A DNA stretch of 64,000 nt, taken from Drechslerella dactyloides (taxonomy: Eukaryota; Ascomycota; Orbiliomycetes; Orbiliales; Orbiliaceae). Positions 1 through 11,333 of this stretch are shown here, in pieces. Below the pieces are notes generated by a model. It did no database searches. It had not been told where the DNA came from and saw only the letters and a program-made list of their open reading frames with translations. The position numbers were made by a program, and so were the translations under genes. The stretch's first letter is position 1. Each line of letters starts with the position of its first letter. The stretch covers positions 744,001 to 808,000 of the forward strand of contig JAGTWJ010000010.1 of assembly GCA_020064725.1 (NCBI GenBank), given 5' to 3'.

Positions 1-330
1 AGGGCCTTCGAATTACGTACGTTTCCCTCGTATCCTTCCAGAAGATTACAAGCATCAGGCGCTGCGGAACGTAACCACGGACCATCGGATCCGCGGCGGA
101 CCTGCGGGAAGCGTTCTAGTCCGCCTGCCAAGTTGACGTCAGGGCAAGGGTATAGTGGGATGACACGCGTAAGGAACGAAGCCAAGACGAGCGAATCGGA
201 AGCCTCGGCACAGCCTCGTGTGGCGGGTGATGTGGCGAGTGCGGGAACCGATTCGGTCATGTCTCCGGACTATCGCGAAGCCAGGTTGGCATGTGCGAGA
301 TTCCGATCTTCATTATTGGAGAAAAGTTGA
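1..330 (+). CDS. Possible 3' terminal exon of an upstream gene (partial)
   Basis: The frame beginning at base 1 is open for 110 codons up to a TGA at 328-330. An open frame that long is uncommon by chance at this base composition, and it reaches the window edge, so it may be the last coding exon of a gene starting outside the window. The C-terminal part is Ser/Ala/Arg rich and ends in SSLLEKS. I recognise no domain. It could also be a chance open frame; the acceptor and the upstream exons cannot be seen. Confidence 0.3.
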   Translation, partial: RAFELRTFPSYPSRRLQASGAAERNHGPSDPRRTCGKRSSPPAKLTSGQGYSGMTRVRNEAKTSESEASAQPRVAGDVASAGTDSVMSPDYREARLACARFRSSLLEKS

Positions 331-767
331 GCTTTTCTCGTACTCTGGGCCACTAGGCACAAATTGATCAATTGAAGGTTGACACAGAATATAATTGCGC
401 AGTCTAATGATGCCAAAGTTGCAAAGTCAACTTCCGAAACTGGCGTACCAACAGCCAGCTATGATATCGACAGGACCAATTGAATTCCGAATCCGAATCC
501 CCGAGCCCCGGCAAAGGCTAAACAAAAAAGTCCCACAAAGCAACCGCACCCAATGAACATAGCGACAGAATCAACAGTAAAGAGGGCTATTGAATCCTAG
601 ACACCTCGATCTCGCATAAGGGTTATCACAAAGCCGAACGCAAGGAGGAATTCCAACCTCCATAACCTCAACGCACACGCTAAAAAGCCAACAAGGAAAT
701 GGACCTGTCCATCAAAAGCCCATTCCATGCCCTAAAAGTGTATGTCACCTGTCAGCTCTGAGACTTT
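331..767. other. Gene-free stretch between convergent 3' ends
   Basis: This 437 bp AT-leaning stretch lies between the possible upstream gene and the 3' end of the acidic repeat protein gene. I see no coding potential, RNA gene or repeat. It probably holds both 3' untranslated regions. Confidence 0.5.
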
Positions 768-3700
768 TTACATGGCAATGGGGCCATGGTATAAACGAAA
801 CCCACAGTCGTCGTAGGATTCCTCGAGAAGTTTGTCTTGCATAGACTCGCGGTACGTCGTATTTAGCCAAAGGATGACATGCGCCTCGTTAAACTGCGTC
901 TCGTACATCCGTCGCATCTCCTCGAGATCCTTGTCAACTTTGACTTCCGCTTCCTCGGCCTCGCTTTCAATCGGACTCCATGCCACAGGCTCCTGGCGGT
1001 GGTCTTCTTCCAACGACTCGATAAACTTCTTTCTCCCTTCTCGGTCGTGGACGCGATAGTATTCTTCTTGTTGTCGCTCCGTCAAAAAGGTGTACCAAGG
1101 AGTCGGTCCCAGGGATTTTATGCACAACCGTGGCGTCTTTGATCTCGGCGGGGTGTCCCACGGACGAACGTTGAGGTTTGGACGTTGATTCCGATTCATG
1201 CTCATCTCGTTGGCGATGTTTTGCATTGTTCGATCGTACATTCGAGCCACACTGGCAATGTAAGCGCTGTGCGTATTGTCAAATCCTAACCATGGAGAAC
1301 TCGTGAGGAGTGAAGCAGCAAGGGTCGGGAAACCATGGCCCTCGTTGGCGATATCGCTGTTATCGGATGCGACTTCTTCTTTGGCGGGTAGCGGAAGGTA
1401 CAAGCGAGCTGTGATGGACTCATGCAGCCCGATCTTGGAAGAGCCTATATTCAGATTATACTCTCCGGTAATGGTTACGGCGATGCGCCCGTCGTTGCTT
1501 TGGGAAACGGTGTCAGCCAGTGGGATGTCTCCCTTGAAGCAATTCTCCTCAGGATCCCATTCGAGCCACGGAGTGTCTCCAGTAACGGTATAGCCGGGAA
1601 AGGTCATTGCTCTCGACGGACTTAGGTGAGGGTGCCAGATATCAGGCATAATTGTGCAACGATAGACGCCATCGCTACCCATTGAAAGTGAGGGAGTAGC
1701 CATAACCTGTGGGGGGTATTGGCGCGTCATGAACATGCCGCTTGACAAGAGCGAACACGTCAGTAGGTACATGTTGCGTCCCTCTACCTGATCCGACGCC
1801 GCAGGAGCATGGATCTGGATTGCGCCTGGCTTGAACGAATAGGGAGCACACCGGAGGACGTTCTGCGTCTCGACAAATCTGAACAGGTCGATTCCGTAGT
1901 CGGACCAGATATGCTCAACGTCCTCGTCGGTGCATTCCAGGTTTGTGATAAGATCCGAAACAAACTGGCAAGGCTCTACCCAAACATCTGTCCAGCCAAT
2001 GGGTTTGAACGCCTGAACCTTCCCGAGAAGCTTGTGAAGAGTTATGTTGTAAGAGCAGTGGAGATCTCGTATAATGTGAGCATCATAATTGTTGCAATTG
2101 ACCCAGCACTGAGACATCATGTAGGGCTTGCCGACAGTCGGAGCCGAGAAAATTGTATCTTGGCTCTCCAGCGCGATGTTATCAAAGTAAACAGTCCGCG
2201 GGAGAAACACGTCGGCAGCCTCAATAATCGGATTGTAGAAGGACTGGAAGTTGAAATTGAGCTTTTTGTAGATATCTGCAGCCGAGATATTGTTGAAACA
2301 GTGGATAAATCTCGGCTGAGAATTTATCTTCCCGAGCTGTTCGGCTTCGTCCTGCCGTTGAGAAAATAAGATTAGATTTCGGTCACTTCAGAAAGCTCTT
2401 AGTGATATATAGCCTACCGTTGTTACAGAGTCTTCCACCGCCTTAGGAATCAGAGGTTCGAGCACTGACGGGGACTCCTCAAGCCATTCATACGTCGAGC
2501 TACGGTCCCCCACAGATTTTTCTGCAGATTCGGAGCCAGAGCTTGAATCCGATCTAAGCAATTTTGATGCCCGATGGTCGTCCCAGATTCGATCCAGGTC
2601 CCGGCCATTATCTACTTTTCCCGCCCTGGAATCTGAAAGTGGATTTTGTTTCAAGATGTCATCGTCCTCATCGACCTCGTCTTCCCCACTGTTTTCGGTT
2701 TCGAAATTTTCATCGATATCTCGTCCCTCTGCAGTTTTCTCTTCTTCCCAATCCGAGTTGTCTTCGTTGTCTGGGGTCTCTTCTTCGTCTTCCGGGCCCC
2801 CTCTATCATCTTCTAGATTGGTTCCTTCGTCTTCATCAGTTGTCGAGCAAGCGTCTCTACTCCAATCTAGTGTACCAGATTTTGGATTCAAAAAGGGGCG
2901 TCGCTTGTGCCAGTCGTCCTCCGATTCTTCGTCTTCCGAGTTCCTTGTGTTCAGTCCATTGTCTCCTGGCTTTTCGCGCTCTTCATCAGTTGTGGAGCAA
3001 GCGTCTCTACTCCAATCCAGCGTACCAGTTTTTGGGTTCAAAAAGGGTGGTTGCTTGTACCAGTCGTCCTCCGAATCTTCTTCTTCCGAGTTCGCTTCGT
3101 CGTCTTCTAATTTCGCTCCGCCGTCTTCTAGGCTCGTCACATCATCTTCTGGCTTCACGCCTTCCTCTTCTTCAGCGATCGTCGGGCAGGAGTCTTTCCT
3201 CCAGTTTAGCGTACCAGTTTTGGGATTTAGTATCGGGCTTTGCTTCCACCAGTCATCTTCCTCATCCTCCTCTTTTCCGTCATCTAGGTTCTCCTTTTCT
3301 TCTAGTTTTGCTTCGTTGTCCTCTGGATTGACTCCCTCGTCTTCTTCGGGGATTGTTGAGCAGGATTCCTTACTCCAATCCAGTGTGCCAGTCTTGGGGT
3401 TCAATAGCGGACTTTGCTTCCACCAGTCGTCGTCTTCTTCTTCATCCTCGGCCTCCTCGGTTTTCCCGTTCCCGACAACATTGTCCTCGTCATCTCCGTC
3501 AATCCCATCGTCTTCGTCGTCGTGCTTGCCACCATGATCATCCACGCCATCGCTATCATACTCCCGGTCGCTATCATCCTTGTAAATAGTGGCCTGTTTA
3601 ATAGTATTCGAAGAGGGAATTCGGTCTTTCTCGAGGGCCTCTTCGCTGAACTTAAGTTTGCTCGGCGGGCTGGATGAGAAATTGGCGAATTCATACTTGT

Positions 3701-4296
3701 CGGAGCCATCCGATAGGATGGACAGATCAGGAGGAGGCCTATTTTGATCGGAGACATGCTGTCGGTAGGACTCGGAAGAGACCTGACGGCTCTGTGCCGG
3801 TTTCTCGACCGGTTCTAGAGAAACCTCCTCCAGTCTGAACTTCTCCAGCAGGGTTTGGGGAGAGCTAGCGTGTCTCAAAATGTTGACCGTCACGCTCGGA
3901 GGTCTAGACCTTGGAGTAGCGGGTGACGGGGCACGCCTAGGATTATATTAGCCTTTTCTCTGATACGAAGAGAGTATAATGGCGAACTTGGTGAGTAGTA
4001 ACCAACCTATTAGGGGTTTGACAACGAGGTGTGGAGACTTGAGACCGAGATTTAGGAACCGCAAGGGAGGACGGCGGCTTGTGTACAGTTGGCTCTTTGA
4101 CAGCGGATTGCTGTCTGGAAGTGGGAGATGCCTTATTCGAACGATTTGCTGAGCTGCCCGCATCCTTCTTCCTAGTAGACGCTGTGGAATATGTAATACC
4201 GTGGCGGTCAGGAGACTGGCTGCGTGAACGCGGTCTGTTCATGAGCTTTGGAGTGATCATGGTTGGCCTGACCCTAGCATCACTTCGCCCAGACAT
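768..4296 (-). CDS. Large acidic protein with DW(x)K...LNPKTGTLDW repeats, unknown function
   Basis: Three exons on the minus strand, 4296-4007, 3936-2418 and 2351-768, join in phase to a protein of 1130 residues. Both introns (3937-4006 and 2352-2417) have GT-AG ends, and the second has a TCTAATC branch site. Residues 1-110 are basic and Ser/Pro/Arg rich. Residues about 220-560 are extremely acidic and contain four copies of a 25-30 residue element of the form DWWKQSPxLNPKTGTLDW, starting near residues 267, 324, 388 and 438, plus a decayed fifth copy near 535. Acidic linkers separate the copies. Residues about 604-1130 look globular, with many aromatic and few charged stretches, and the last 100 residues are again charged and probably helical. 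I do not recognise a family. A nuclear or chromatin role would fit the acidic and basic halves, but that is only a guess. Confidence 0.75.
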
Positions 4297-4784
4297 AGCT
4301 GCTGATTCGCCACTCAGGCGGCCAGGCGCCTCCTTGAATAATTTTTGGAGCGAAGGAGATCTATATATTCACAGAGGAAGCTAAGTGCAAAGCAGATAGC
4401 TCGGTGTCCGAAGAGTAGGAGGTGGAGGCTACGATCTGGAAGATATTGGATGGATGTTGGAAGAAGCTAAAAGAGTGTTCCCTGGAGGTCTTTGGCAGAA
4501 GAAGGGTCGGCTTTAGACCCTCCTCTATTTAAGATTATATTTTATTTCGGCTCGTAGGGAAACGATCTAAATCCCTCGATGAGCGTGTCCATCGTGACAG
4601 TCTGCGAATCGGTAATTATCGCGCTCGCGTTGCCCTGTTGGATTTTCCCTTTCGGCCGAGTTGTCCTTGGGCTGCCAGTCGCGCTGCGCCGTCAACTGGC
4701 ACTTGCCGTCGAAGAACATCGGACGACATCTCCATCTCCACCTTTCACCCACCGACATCACCCCTCGCATCCTCACCGCCCGCC
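4297..4784. promoter_or_regulatory. Divergent promoter region
   Basis: About 490 bp separates the start codons of the acidic repeat protein (minus) and the CID/RS protein (plus), so both promoters must lie here. The part just upstream of 4785 is rich in C and CA, typical of fungal 5' leaders. No defined operator was found. Confidence 0.5.
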
Positions 4785-6804
4785 ATGGCCGCCAGCCACG
4801 GCACCGCGATCGCAAAGGCGACGCTCTCCGCGGCGCTTCTCCGAGCCGACCCCAGCCCCGTCACGGGCGACGAAATCGCGCGTCTCCACAGCCTCTTTGA
4901 CAAATGCATCACCATTTGCACGCCCGAGAATATCAAGGTACCGTTTCAAACGTGAACTCACGCACTCAGTCCTTCGCGGATGGCATCTACTATCTCTCTC
5001 TCTCTCGCTCCTTCTTCGTCTTTTCTTTTACCCCAAAAAGCAAAGCGAAGAATCAGGACAGCCAGAACAGAACCTTTCTTGCCGTCGTCTTCCCGAGGAT
5101 CGAGCTTACATCCCGTCTTTGTGAGAGAGACTGTTTACTTACATCGATGGATTGGACATGCTATCACAGACCTGCAAGCATTGGCTTCTGGAGCACCTGG
5201 TGCATTCGGAGCGGAGAGTCGCAGCCTTGGGGAAGTACCTGCTCGCGCTGTCAGCGTCGCTCAAGTCGCAGGCGGCGGATTCCATGACGCCAAGCAGTCG
5301 GAGACGGCGGCTCTACATCCTCTACCTGCTGAACGATACGATCCACCATACCACGTTCTACTCGAGCCCCGCGATGCCGTTCGGGAAGGGCATGCAGCCG
5401 TTCCTGAAGGAGCTGTTTGGCCTGGCGCAGGATCCGACGCGGAAGAAGCAGCGGACGAGGCTTGAGAACCTGCTATCGATATGGTCGTCGAAAGGCTACT
5501 TTTCCGAAAGCACGATCTCCGAATGGCGGGGCGAGGTCGCAAAGTCCTTCGAGCCGGTACCGCAGGATGGCGATTCCGCTGGCGCGGACACAGCGAGCGG
5601 CAACCTGAAAGACCAACAAGCTGTCCTCCCCGCCCTCCACGGCGATCCCAACGCCGCATACCATGACCTTCCAGCAACAACAATGCTGCCGCTGATGCGG
5701 GCAAACTCGCCGACGCCCATAAGCACACGTTCCGTCAAGCCGATAGCAATGAAAGCAGGCCCGCCGTCCAAGGAACTTTCCAATGCGCTAAACACCTTCA
5801 TCAAGAGCGTGGACAAGATGTGGTACGGCGGAGACATGCGGTCGCTCTCAGACGTGGACGAGCTGGGTGTCGACGTCATCAAGCCGCCGCAAGGCGCACA
5901 GGATGACGACATACTGGACGAGCCGGATAGCGCTCGGAACGTGGAAGAAGGTTACTACGGTTGGTCAAGGGGCTTTGCTATACAGATGATCAAGAGGCGG
6001 AAGGGAGAACTGGGCAAGCGAGGCGGAGACGACTCAAGGGACCGCAGCAGAGCTCGAAGCTACAGCAGGAGCGTCAGCCGGAGCAGATCCCGCAGCAGAA
6101 CCCGAGACAGCAGAAGCAGGACGAGGACCAGAAGCAGGGATAGCAGGAGCCGAAGTCGCAGCCGCAGTCGGAGCAGAAGCCGGAGCCGGAGTCGGGTTCG
6201 CGACAGATACAGGAGCAAATCTCGCTCGAGGTCGCGATCGCGGTCACGCTACCGCGCGTCTCGAAGACGGAGGCGGAGCTACACACGCTCGTACAGCCGG
6301 TCGCGAACCCGCTCGCGATCGCACACTCGACGGCGACTCAACTCCTCCGGCTCATCACAGCCTTATTCACCGACGTTGGAAAACGCATCCCGCCCAAGCG
6401 ACTGTGCTCAGGCAGCACCACCTCCTCCGCCACCGCCGCCGGCGGTCAGCAGCACCCCCCAGTTCCCGTTCAACCAGCAGTTCCCAGTACCGATGCAGAT
6501 GCCACCGGAGATGGCACAGTTCTTCCAGGCGGGGATACCGCCGCCGCCGCCACCACCAATGGGCGCCACGCCCCCGAACTGGGGGATGGGCATGCAGGGG
6601 TTCCCACCACCGGGTGGGCAGAATACGTTCAACCAGTGGTCGCAACCTGGGCAGGGTGGCATGTACAATAACCAGCCCCCGCCCCCGCCCCCGCCAGGCT
6701 CGGGTGGGACGCACGGCGGATATGGGAGCCAGCAGTACAATAGTCGTGGAGGAGGATACCACGGCCGCGGCGGGTGGAGCAGCGGCCGCGGGTCGTGGCA
6801 GTAG
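4785..6804 (+). CDS. CID-domain, RS-rich and proline-rich RNA-processing protein (CHERP/SCAF-like)
   Basis: Exons 4785-4937 and 5170-6804 give 595 residues; the 232 bp intron is phase 0. Residues about 20-180 form a CID (RNA polymerase II CTD-interacting domain): an LxxLFDKC helix, CKHWLLEHL across the splice junction, and RLYILYLLNDTIHH, which resembles the equivalent helix of CHERP-type proteins. Residues about 338-440 are an arginine/serine (RS) tract of the kind used in splicing factors. The remainder is poly-proline and Gly/Arg rich, ending in RGG-like sequence. Family knowledge suggests a nuclear protein coupling the phosphorylated polymerase tail to splicing or 3' processing. The SURP and G-patch domains of animal CHERP are not seen, so orthology is uncertain. 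The start at 4785 is the first ATG that leads into the CID. Confidence 0.85.
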
Positions 6805-7025
6805 ATACATACATTCCACCGCGGGTCGTGGTAGGGGATAATATTTCGGCGACGTTAGCATAGCATAGCATGTAGCACAGCAGATGTAAATAGTCCTCTC
6901 AATTGCATCGGCCGTCGATATCCGAAGCTTCACTTTACCTCCAACACAAAACCTCCAACATTCCACCCAGCATCAAGAAAACACATCCCCCACATACGGT
7001 AGAACATCGATCGCAAATTGTCACG

Positions 7026-7988
7026 ATGGCGTCCACACAGACCGAAGCCCTCCGCGTCGGCTACGTGCCAGGTATAGGACCCAGCACACTAGATACACAT
7101 GCAGCCAGCCAGCTAACCAATACACCCGCAGAGCACTTCTCCACACCGCTCCACCTCGCCCAGCAGCACAACTTCTACGGCTCCACCACCGTCTCCTTCC
7201 ACCCGTTCCCCTCCGGCACCGGCCACATGATCCAGTCCCTGCGCGCGAACGAGATCGATGTCGCCATCGGCCTCACGGAAGGCTGGATCGCGGGCATCAA
7301 AGGCGCGCTCAAAGCCGACTGGTACCGCGTTATCGGCGGGTACGTGTCCTCGCCGCTCTGCTGGGCGATAAGCACGGGTGCGGGGCGTGACGTCACCGTG
7401 CCGGGGTTGAAAGACGGCGCGAAGGTCGGCATCAGCAGGTACGGGAGCGGCAGCCACATTATGAGCTTTGTTCTCGCGCAGCAGAACGGGTGGCTGCAGA
7501 AGCATAGCGATAAGGCGCCGTCCAGCCCGTTTGAGTTTATCGTGCTGAATAACTTTCAGAAGCTGCGGGATGCGGTCAACGGTGGCGGTGCGGATGTCTT
7601 CATGTGGGAGCATTTCACGTCGAAGAAGTTCTACGATAGTGGCGAGATTGCGCGGATCGGGGAGATATACACGCCCTGGCCGTCGTGGCTGATTACTGCC
7701 CGCGCGGAGCTGACGGCGGCGAAGGACGCCCGGCTGGCGGAGTTTATGGACGGCGTGAATAAGGGTATCGCGCTGTTCAAGGAGGATGTGGAGCAGGGAA
7801 TTGCGTGGATCACTGCGAACTTGGAGTACAGCGAGGCCGACGCGCGGGAGTGGCGGAAGGGCGTCAAGTTTGTGGACAACGTGAAGGTTGTGGATCCGAG
7901 GATGGTGGAGAGCGTGGTAAATATCCTCAAGGAGGCAGGCGTCGTCGAGCAGAGCGAGACCCCCGACGGCGTCATCGCCAGCGTTTGA
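7026..7988 (+). CDS. Periplasmic-binding-protein-like II fold protein (Ca3427/NMT1-type)
   Basis: Exons 7026-7071 and 7132-7988 give 300 residues. The 60 bp intron (donor GTATAG, branch GCTAACC, acceptor CGCAG) has no in-frame stop and a length divisible by three, so the unspliced frame also stays open; splicing restores the family sequence VGYVPEHFSTPL. The protein resembles the substrate-binding subunits of bacterial ABC transporters for nitrate, sulfonate or thiamine precursors: RVGYVPEH at the N-terminus, the EIDVAIGLTEGW loop, GISRYGSGSHIM, and DVFMWEHFTSKKF. No signal peptide or membrane segment is present, so it should be cytosolic; the ligand is unknown. It ends 100 bp from the convergent SRP54 gene. 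Confidence 0.85.
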   Translation: MASTQTEALRVGYVPGIGPSTLDTHAASQLTNTPAEHFSTPLHLAQQHNFYGSTTVSFHPFPSGTGHMIQSLRANEIDVAIGLTEGWIAGIKGALKADWYRVIGGYVSSPLCWAISTGAGRDVTVPGLKDGAKVGISRYGSGSHIMSFVLAQQNGWLQKHSDKAPSSPFEFIVLNNFQKLRDAVNGGGADVFMWEHFTSKKFYDSGEIARIGEIYTPWPSWLITARAELTAAKDARLAEFMDGVNKGIALFKEDVEQGIAWITANLEYSEADAREWRKGVKFVDNVKVVDPRMVESVVNILKEAGVVEQSETPDGVIASV

Positions 7989-8088
7989 TGTTTGTACGCT
8001 ACTACCGCTGTCGGATAGACGATACGACCGAGCAATGCAATGGATGAAGTAATGAATGAATGGGTGGAGGGGTGTAATATCGCTAAAG

Positions 8089-9805
8089 CTACCGACGGGG
8101 GCCGGCGCCCCCGCCAAACATCGACGCCATCTGCGACATCATCTTGTTCATGTCCATCCCGCCAGCACCGCCCGCGCCGCCCAGCGCGCGCATCATCGAC
8201 GCCATATCCATTCCACCGGGCCCCGGTGCGCCCGCCCCCATCGCCTGCATGCGCTTCTGCATCGCAGCCAGCTGCTGCGGGTTCGGCGCCCCGCGGCCCA
8301 TCCCGCCCTGCTGCATCGCCTTCATCCCGCCCTTCATCTTCTTGGCCATCTGCGCCATCATCTTGTGCTGCGTCAGAACGTCCTCGACCTCGCGCACAGA
8401 GGTGCCCGAGCCGCGGGCGACGCGGGTCATCCGCTCGGGCTGCTGCACGAACATCTTGCCGTCCGAATCGAGTTCCTTGGTCGTCATGCTGTCCATGATG
8501 TACATCATCCGCTTGAGCTTCATGCTGCCTTCCTCGTCGCCGACGTCGCCCATCAGGTTCGACAGGCCGGGGATCATGCCCGCCATCTTGCTCAGCGGGC
8601 CCATCTTCATAATGTTGTTGAGCTGGTCGCGCAGGTCCCGTACCGCTATAACACACAAAAGTCAGTATCATGGGCAGCGGACGGGTGGGTGGTGCAGGGT
8701 GTAGACGCACTGAAGATGCCCTCGGCAATGTGCTTCATCGTGTCCTTCTGGTCCAGCTTTAACGACTGCACGTGCTCCACCAGCCCCTGCATGTCGCCCA
8801 TGCCCAGCAGCTTGGAGATATACCGCGTGGGCTCGAACTTCTCCATATCGAGTATATGCTCGCCCGTGCCGATGAACACGATCGGTGTCTTCGTCGCCGC
8901 AACCCTGTTCGAACTACGGCATCAGTACGCATCCCATACGCTGGACACCGTGAATGCAACATACGCAGATATGGCGCCGCCGCCCGCGGCGTTTCCATCC
9001 GTCTTGGTGATGACTATCGCGCCAAAGTCCGCACTCTCCTTGAACGCCTTGCTCTGCGCCTCGGCCTGCTGCCCGATGCTCGCATCCAGCACCATGATCG
9101 TCTGGTCCGGCCGCACGGCCTCCTGGATCTGTACCATCTCCGCGAACAGCTCGGTCTCCTGGCGATGCCGGCCCGAGGTGTCAACGATGATGATCTCGAA
9201 CCTCTCCTTCTTGAACTTGTCCACGCCCGCCTTCGCCACCTTGACGGGGTCGGTCTCCGTGTAGGAGCCGTAGTAGGGGACCTTCGCCTTGGTCGCGTTC
9301 TGCTTGAGCTGGTCGAAGGCGCCCGCGCGGAAGGTGTCGGCGCAGACGAGGCAGGCTTTGAAGCCGCGGGCGTTGTACCATCTCGCGAGCTTTGTGCACG
9401 TCGTCGTCTTGCCGGAGCCCTGGAGGCCGACGAACATTATTACGTTGGGCTTCCCCTTTTTCGGCTTGTAGGGCTCCGAGTGCGAGTCGACGAGGCGGCA
9501 GAGTTCGTCAAAGACGGCCTTTTGGATGAGCCGCTTCTTGTTGACGCCCTGGCCCAGGTCTTTGAAGTTGACGGTTGAGCGGATTGATTTACGCAGGCCG
9601 GCGACGAGCTTGACGTTGACGTCGGCTTCGACGAGCGCGTTCCCGATCTCCTTGATCATGCTGTCGAACGCCTGGCGGAGCTGGTTAGAATGGTTATATC
9701 GAGCGGATGGGGTATGCGGGCGGTCACCTTCTCGTCGACGACGTTCGACCGGGTGAGGTCGTGGACGGCGGCATTGATGCGCCGTCCGAGATCCGCCAGA
9801 ACCAT
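8089..9805 (-). CDS. SRP54: Signal recognition particle 54 kDa subunit (SRP54)
   Basis: Four exons, 9805-9728, 9680-8965, 8904-8711 and 8645-8089, join in phase to 514 residues, the usual length for eukaryotic SRP54. This GTPase binds SRP RNA and the signal sequence of nascent chains and docks on the SRP receptor. The N domain starts MVLADLGRRI. The G domain has the P-loop GLQGSGKT at residues 111-118, DTSGRH, TKTDG, and the GTGEHI closing motif. The last 190 residues form the methionine-rich M domain, ending in a Gly/Met-rich tail. The loop usually read as DGHA(K/A)GGG is DGNAAGGG here. The first exon is 26 codons and the first intron only 47 bp. Confidence 0.97.
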
Positions 9806-10124
9806 GGCGGCGGGACAGTCGTAGCCGGGCTAGCAGTAGTGATGATATAAACAGCCGTACGCGGGGCGTGGTCGTATCGTGGCTCGTCCGCGGGGCGGTT
9901 GTGGCATGCAGTCGTGCAGGTTGTTGTTTCGAGATGTGGCCGAGAGGACGGATGATGCTGTGGCGGCCAGCAAGCTATCCCCGGCGCTGTGGCTGAGAAA
10001 ATCTCAAAACCAACCTCACCCTCCACCATCCACGACGACAAAACTCCACGACGACGATGCGGACGCGGTAGCCACGACGCGACACGAACCTCACCGCGAG
10101 AGCATAGGTCACCCGGCCGCAGCA
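9806..10124. promoter_or_regulatory. Divergent promoter between SRP54 and mitochondrial uL1
   Basis: This 319 bp stretch separates the start codons of two housekeeping genes. It is GC rich with no clear TATA box. I found no specific binding site that I can defend. Confidence 0.5.
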
Positions 10125-11203
10125 ATGGCCTCGCCGATATCCGCCGCGGCCTCCATCTGCCGCTCCTGCCTCGCGCGGACCCCCACACCCTACAAATACA
10201 CCCCGCCATCCACCCTCCTCCCGACTCTATCCCTCTTCTCGCACGCCTTCTCGACGACGACCCCGCTGGCCGCCCTCTCGCGCAAGCCGCGGTCCGCACG
10301 CACGACGAAGAAGAAGAAGGCAAAAACGCACTGGAAGATCTGGAACCACGCCGAGGTGCCCAAATGGGCGCTGCTGGACGCCGTCCGCTACATCCGCGCC
10401 TTCGAGGTCGGCAAGGACCAGCGGCAGATGAAATACGACCTGGCCGTCAAGCTGCAGACGATGAAGAACGGACCCACGGTCAAGAGCCGCATCCGGCTGC
10501 CCAAGGCCGTCCGCACGGACCTGCGCATCTGCGTCTTCGCGGAGGGCAAGCAGGCTGACGTCGCGCGAAAATCCGGCGCCGCCGTCGTCGGCAGCACTGA
10601 ACTATGGGAGGAGGTGCGACCCCATTCCCCCTTCCTCTCCATCCTCCACTAGTATGTATATATGTTAATCAGTGTGTATAGATCAAAAACGGCAAGATCG
10701 AGTTCGACCGCGTGCTCTGCCACACCGGCGTCTACCCCGCCTTCCAAAAGGCAAACCTAGGCCGCATCCTCGGCCCCAAGGGCATGATGCCCTCCCCGAA
10801 AACAGGCACAGTAGTAGGCAACGTCGCCGACGCAATCACCGCCATGATCGGAGCCTCCGAATACCGCGAGCGCACAGGCGTCGTCCGCATCGCCATCGGG
10901 CAACTGGCGTTCACACCCGAGGAACTGCGCGAGAACATCAAGACGTTCATGGACGCCCTCGCGAAAGACCTCGCGCGCATCGAGGACTTTGATAAGCGGA
11001 TCAATGAGGTTGTGCTCAGCAGTACGAATTCGCCCGGTTTCAGCTTGTCCGGCGAGTTTAGGAGCGATCTTGGGCAGGATGGGGATGGTGCGGCGGCACT
11101 TATTCCTGACTTTGAGCTGGCGGAGATTGACGTGCACGAGGCGGAGGCCGAAGCGGGTCCTCAGCATGAGTATCGCCTGGGGCTTGCGCATGCGATGGCG
11201 TAG
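10125..11203 (+). CDS. MRPL1: Mitochondrial large ribosomal subunit protein uL1m
   Basis: Exons 10125-10613 and 10682-11203 give 336 residues; the 68 bp intron is phase 0. The first 45 or so residues are rich in Ser, Ala and Arg with no acidic residues, as expected for a mitochondrial presequence, and contain AFSTTTP as a likely cleavage region. The L1 domain follows: KYDLAVKLQTMKNGPTVK, RLPKAVRTDLRICVFAEGK, the conserved NLGRILGPKGMMPSPKTGTV loop that contacts 23S-type rRNA, and an RTGVVRIAIGQL strand. The last 60 residues are an acidic extension beyond the bacterial core. It builds the L1 stalk of the mitoribosome. The nuclear-encoded fungal family is clear; the extension is of unknown use. 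Confidence 0.95.
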
Positions 11204-11333
11204 AAGCACGACGTGTACAAAGTATTTAGATGTGGATTAGATGTATCTATAGTATAGTATATATTGGGTATCAAGACATGTACATATCGCAGACAACAAA
11301 ACGTCGATGTATAAAAATGATGGGAACGTCTAG

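Noticed and set aside
2656..3537. Long plus-strand open frame of mostly Ser residues (293 codons)
   Set aside because: It is the antisense of the Glu/Asp-rich repeat region of the acidic protein; GAA/GAC codons read as TTC/TCG-type codons on the other strand.
7113..8117. Minus-strand open frame of 334 codons
   Set aside because: It is a shadow of the binding-protein-like gene, created by GC-rich codon use; no domain and no splice logic.
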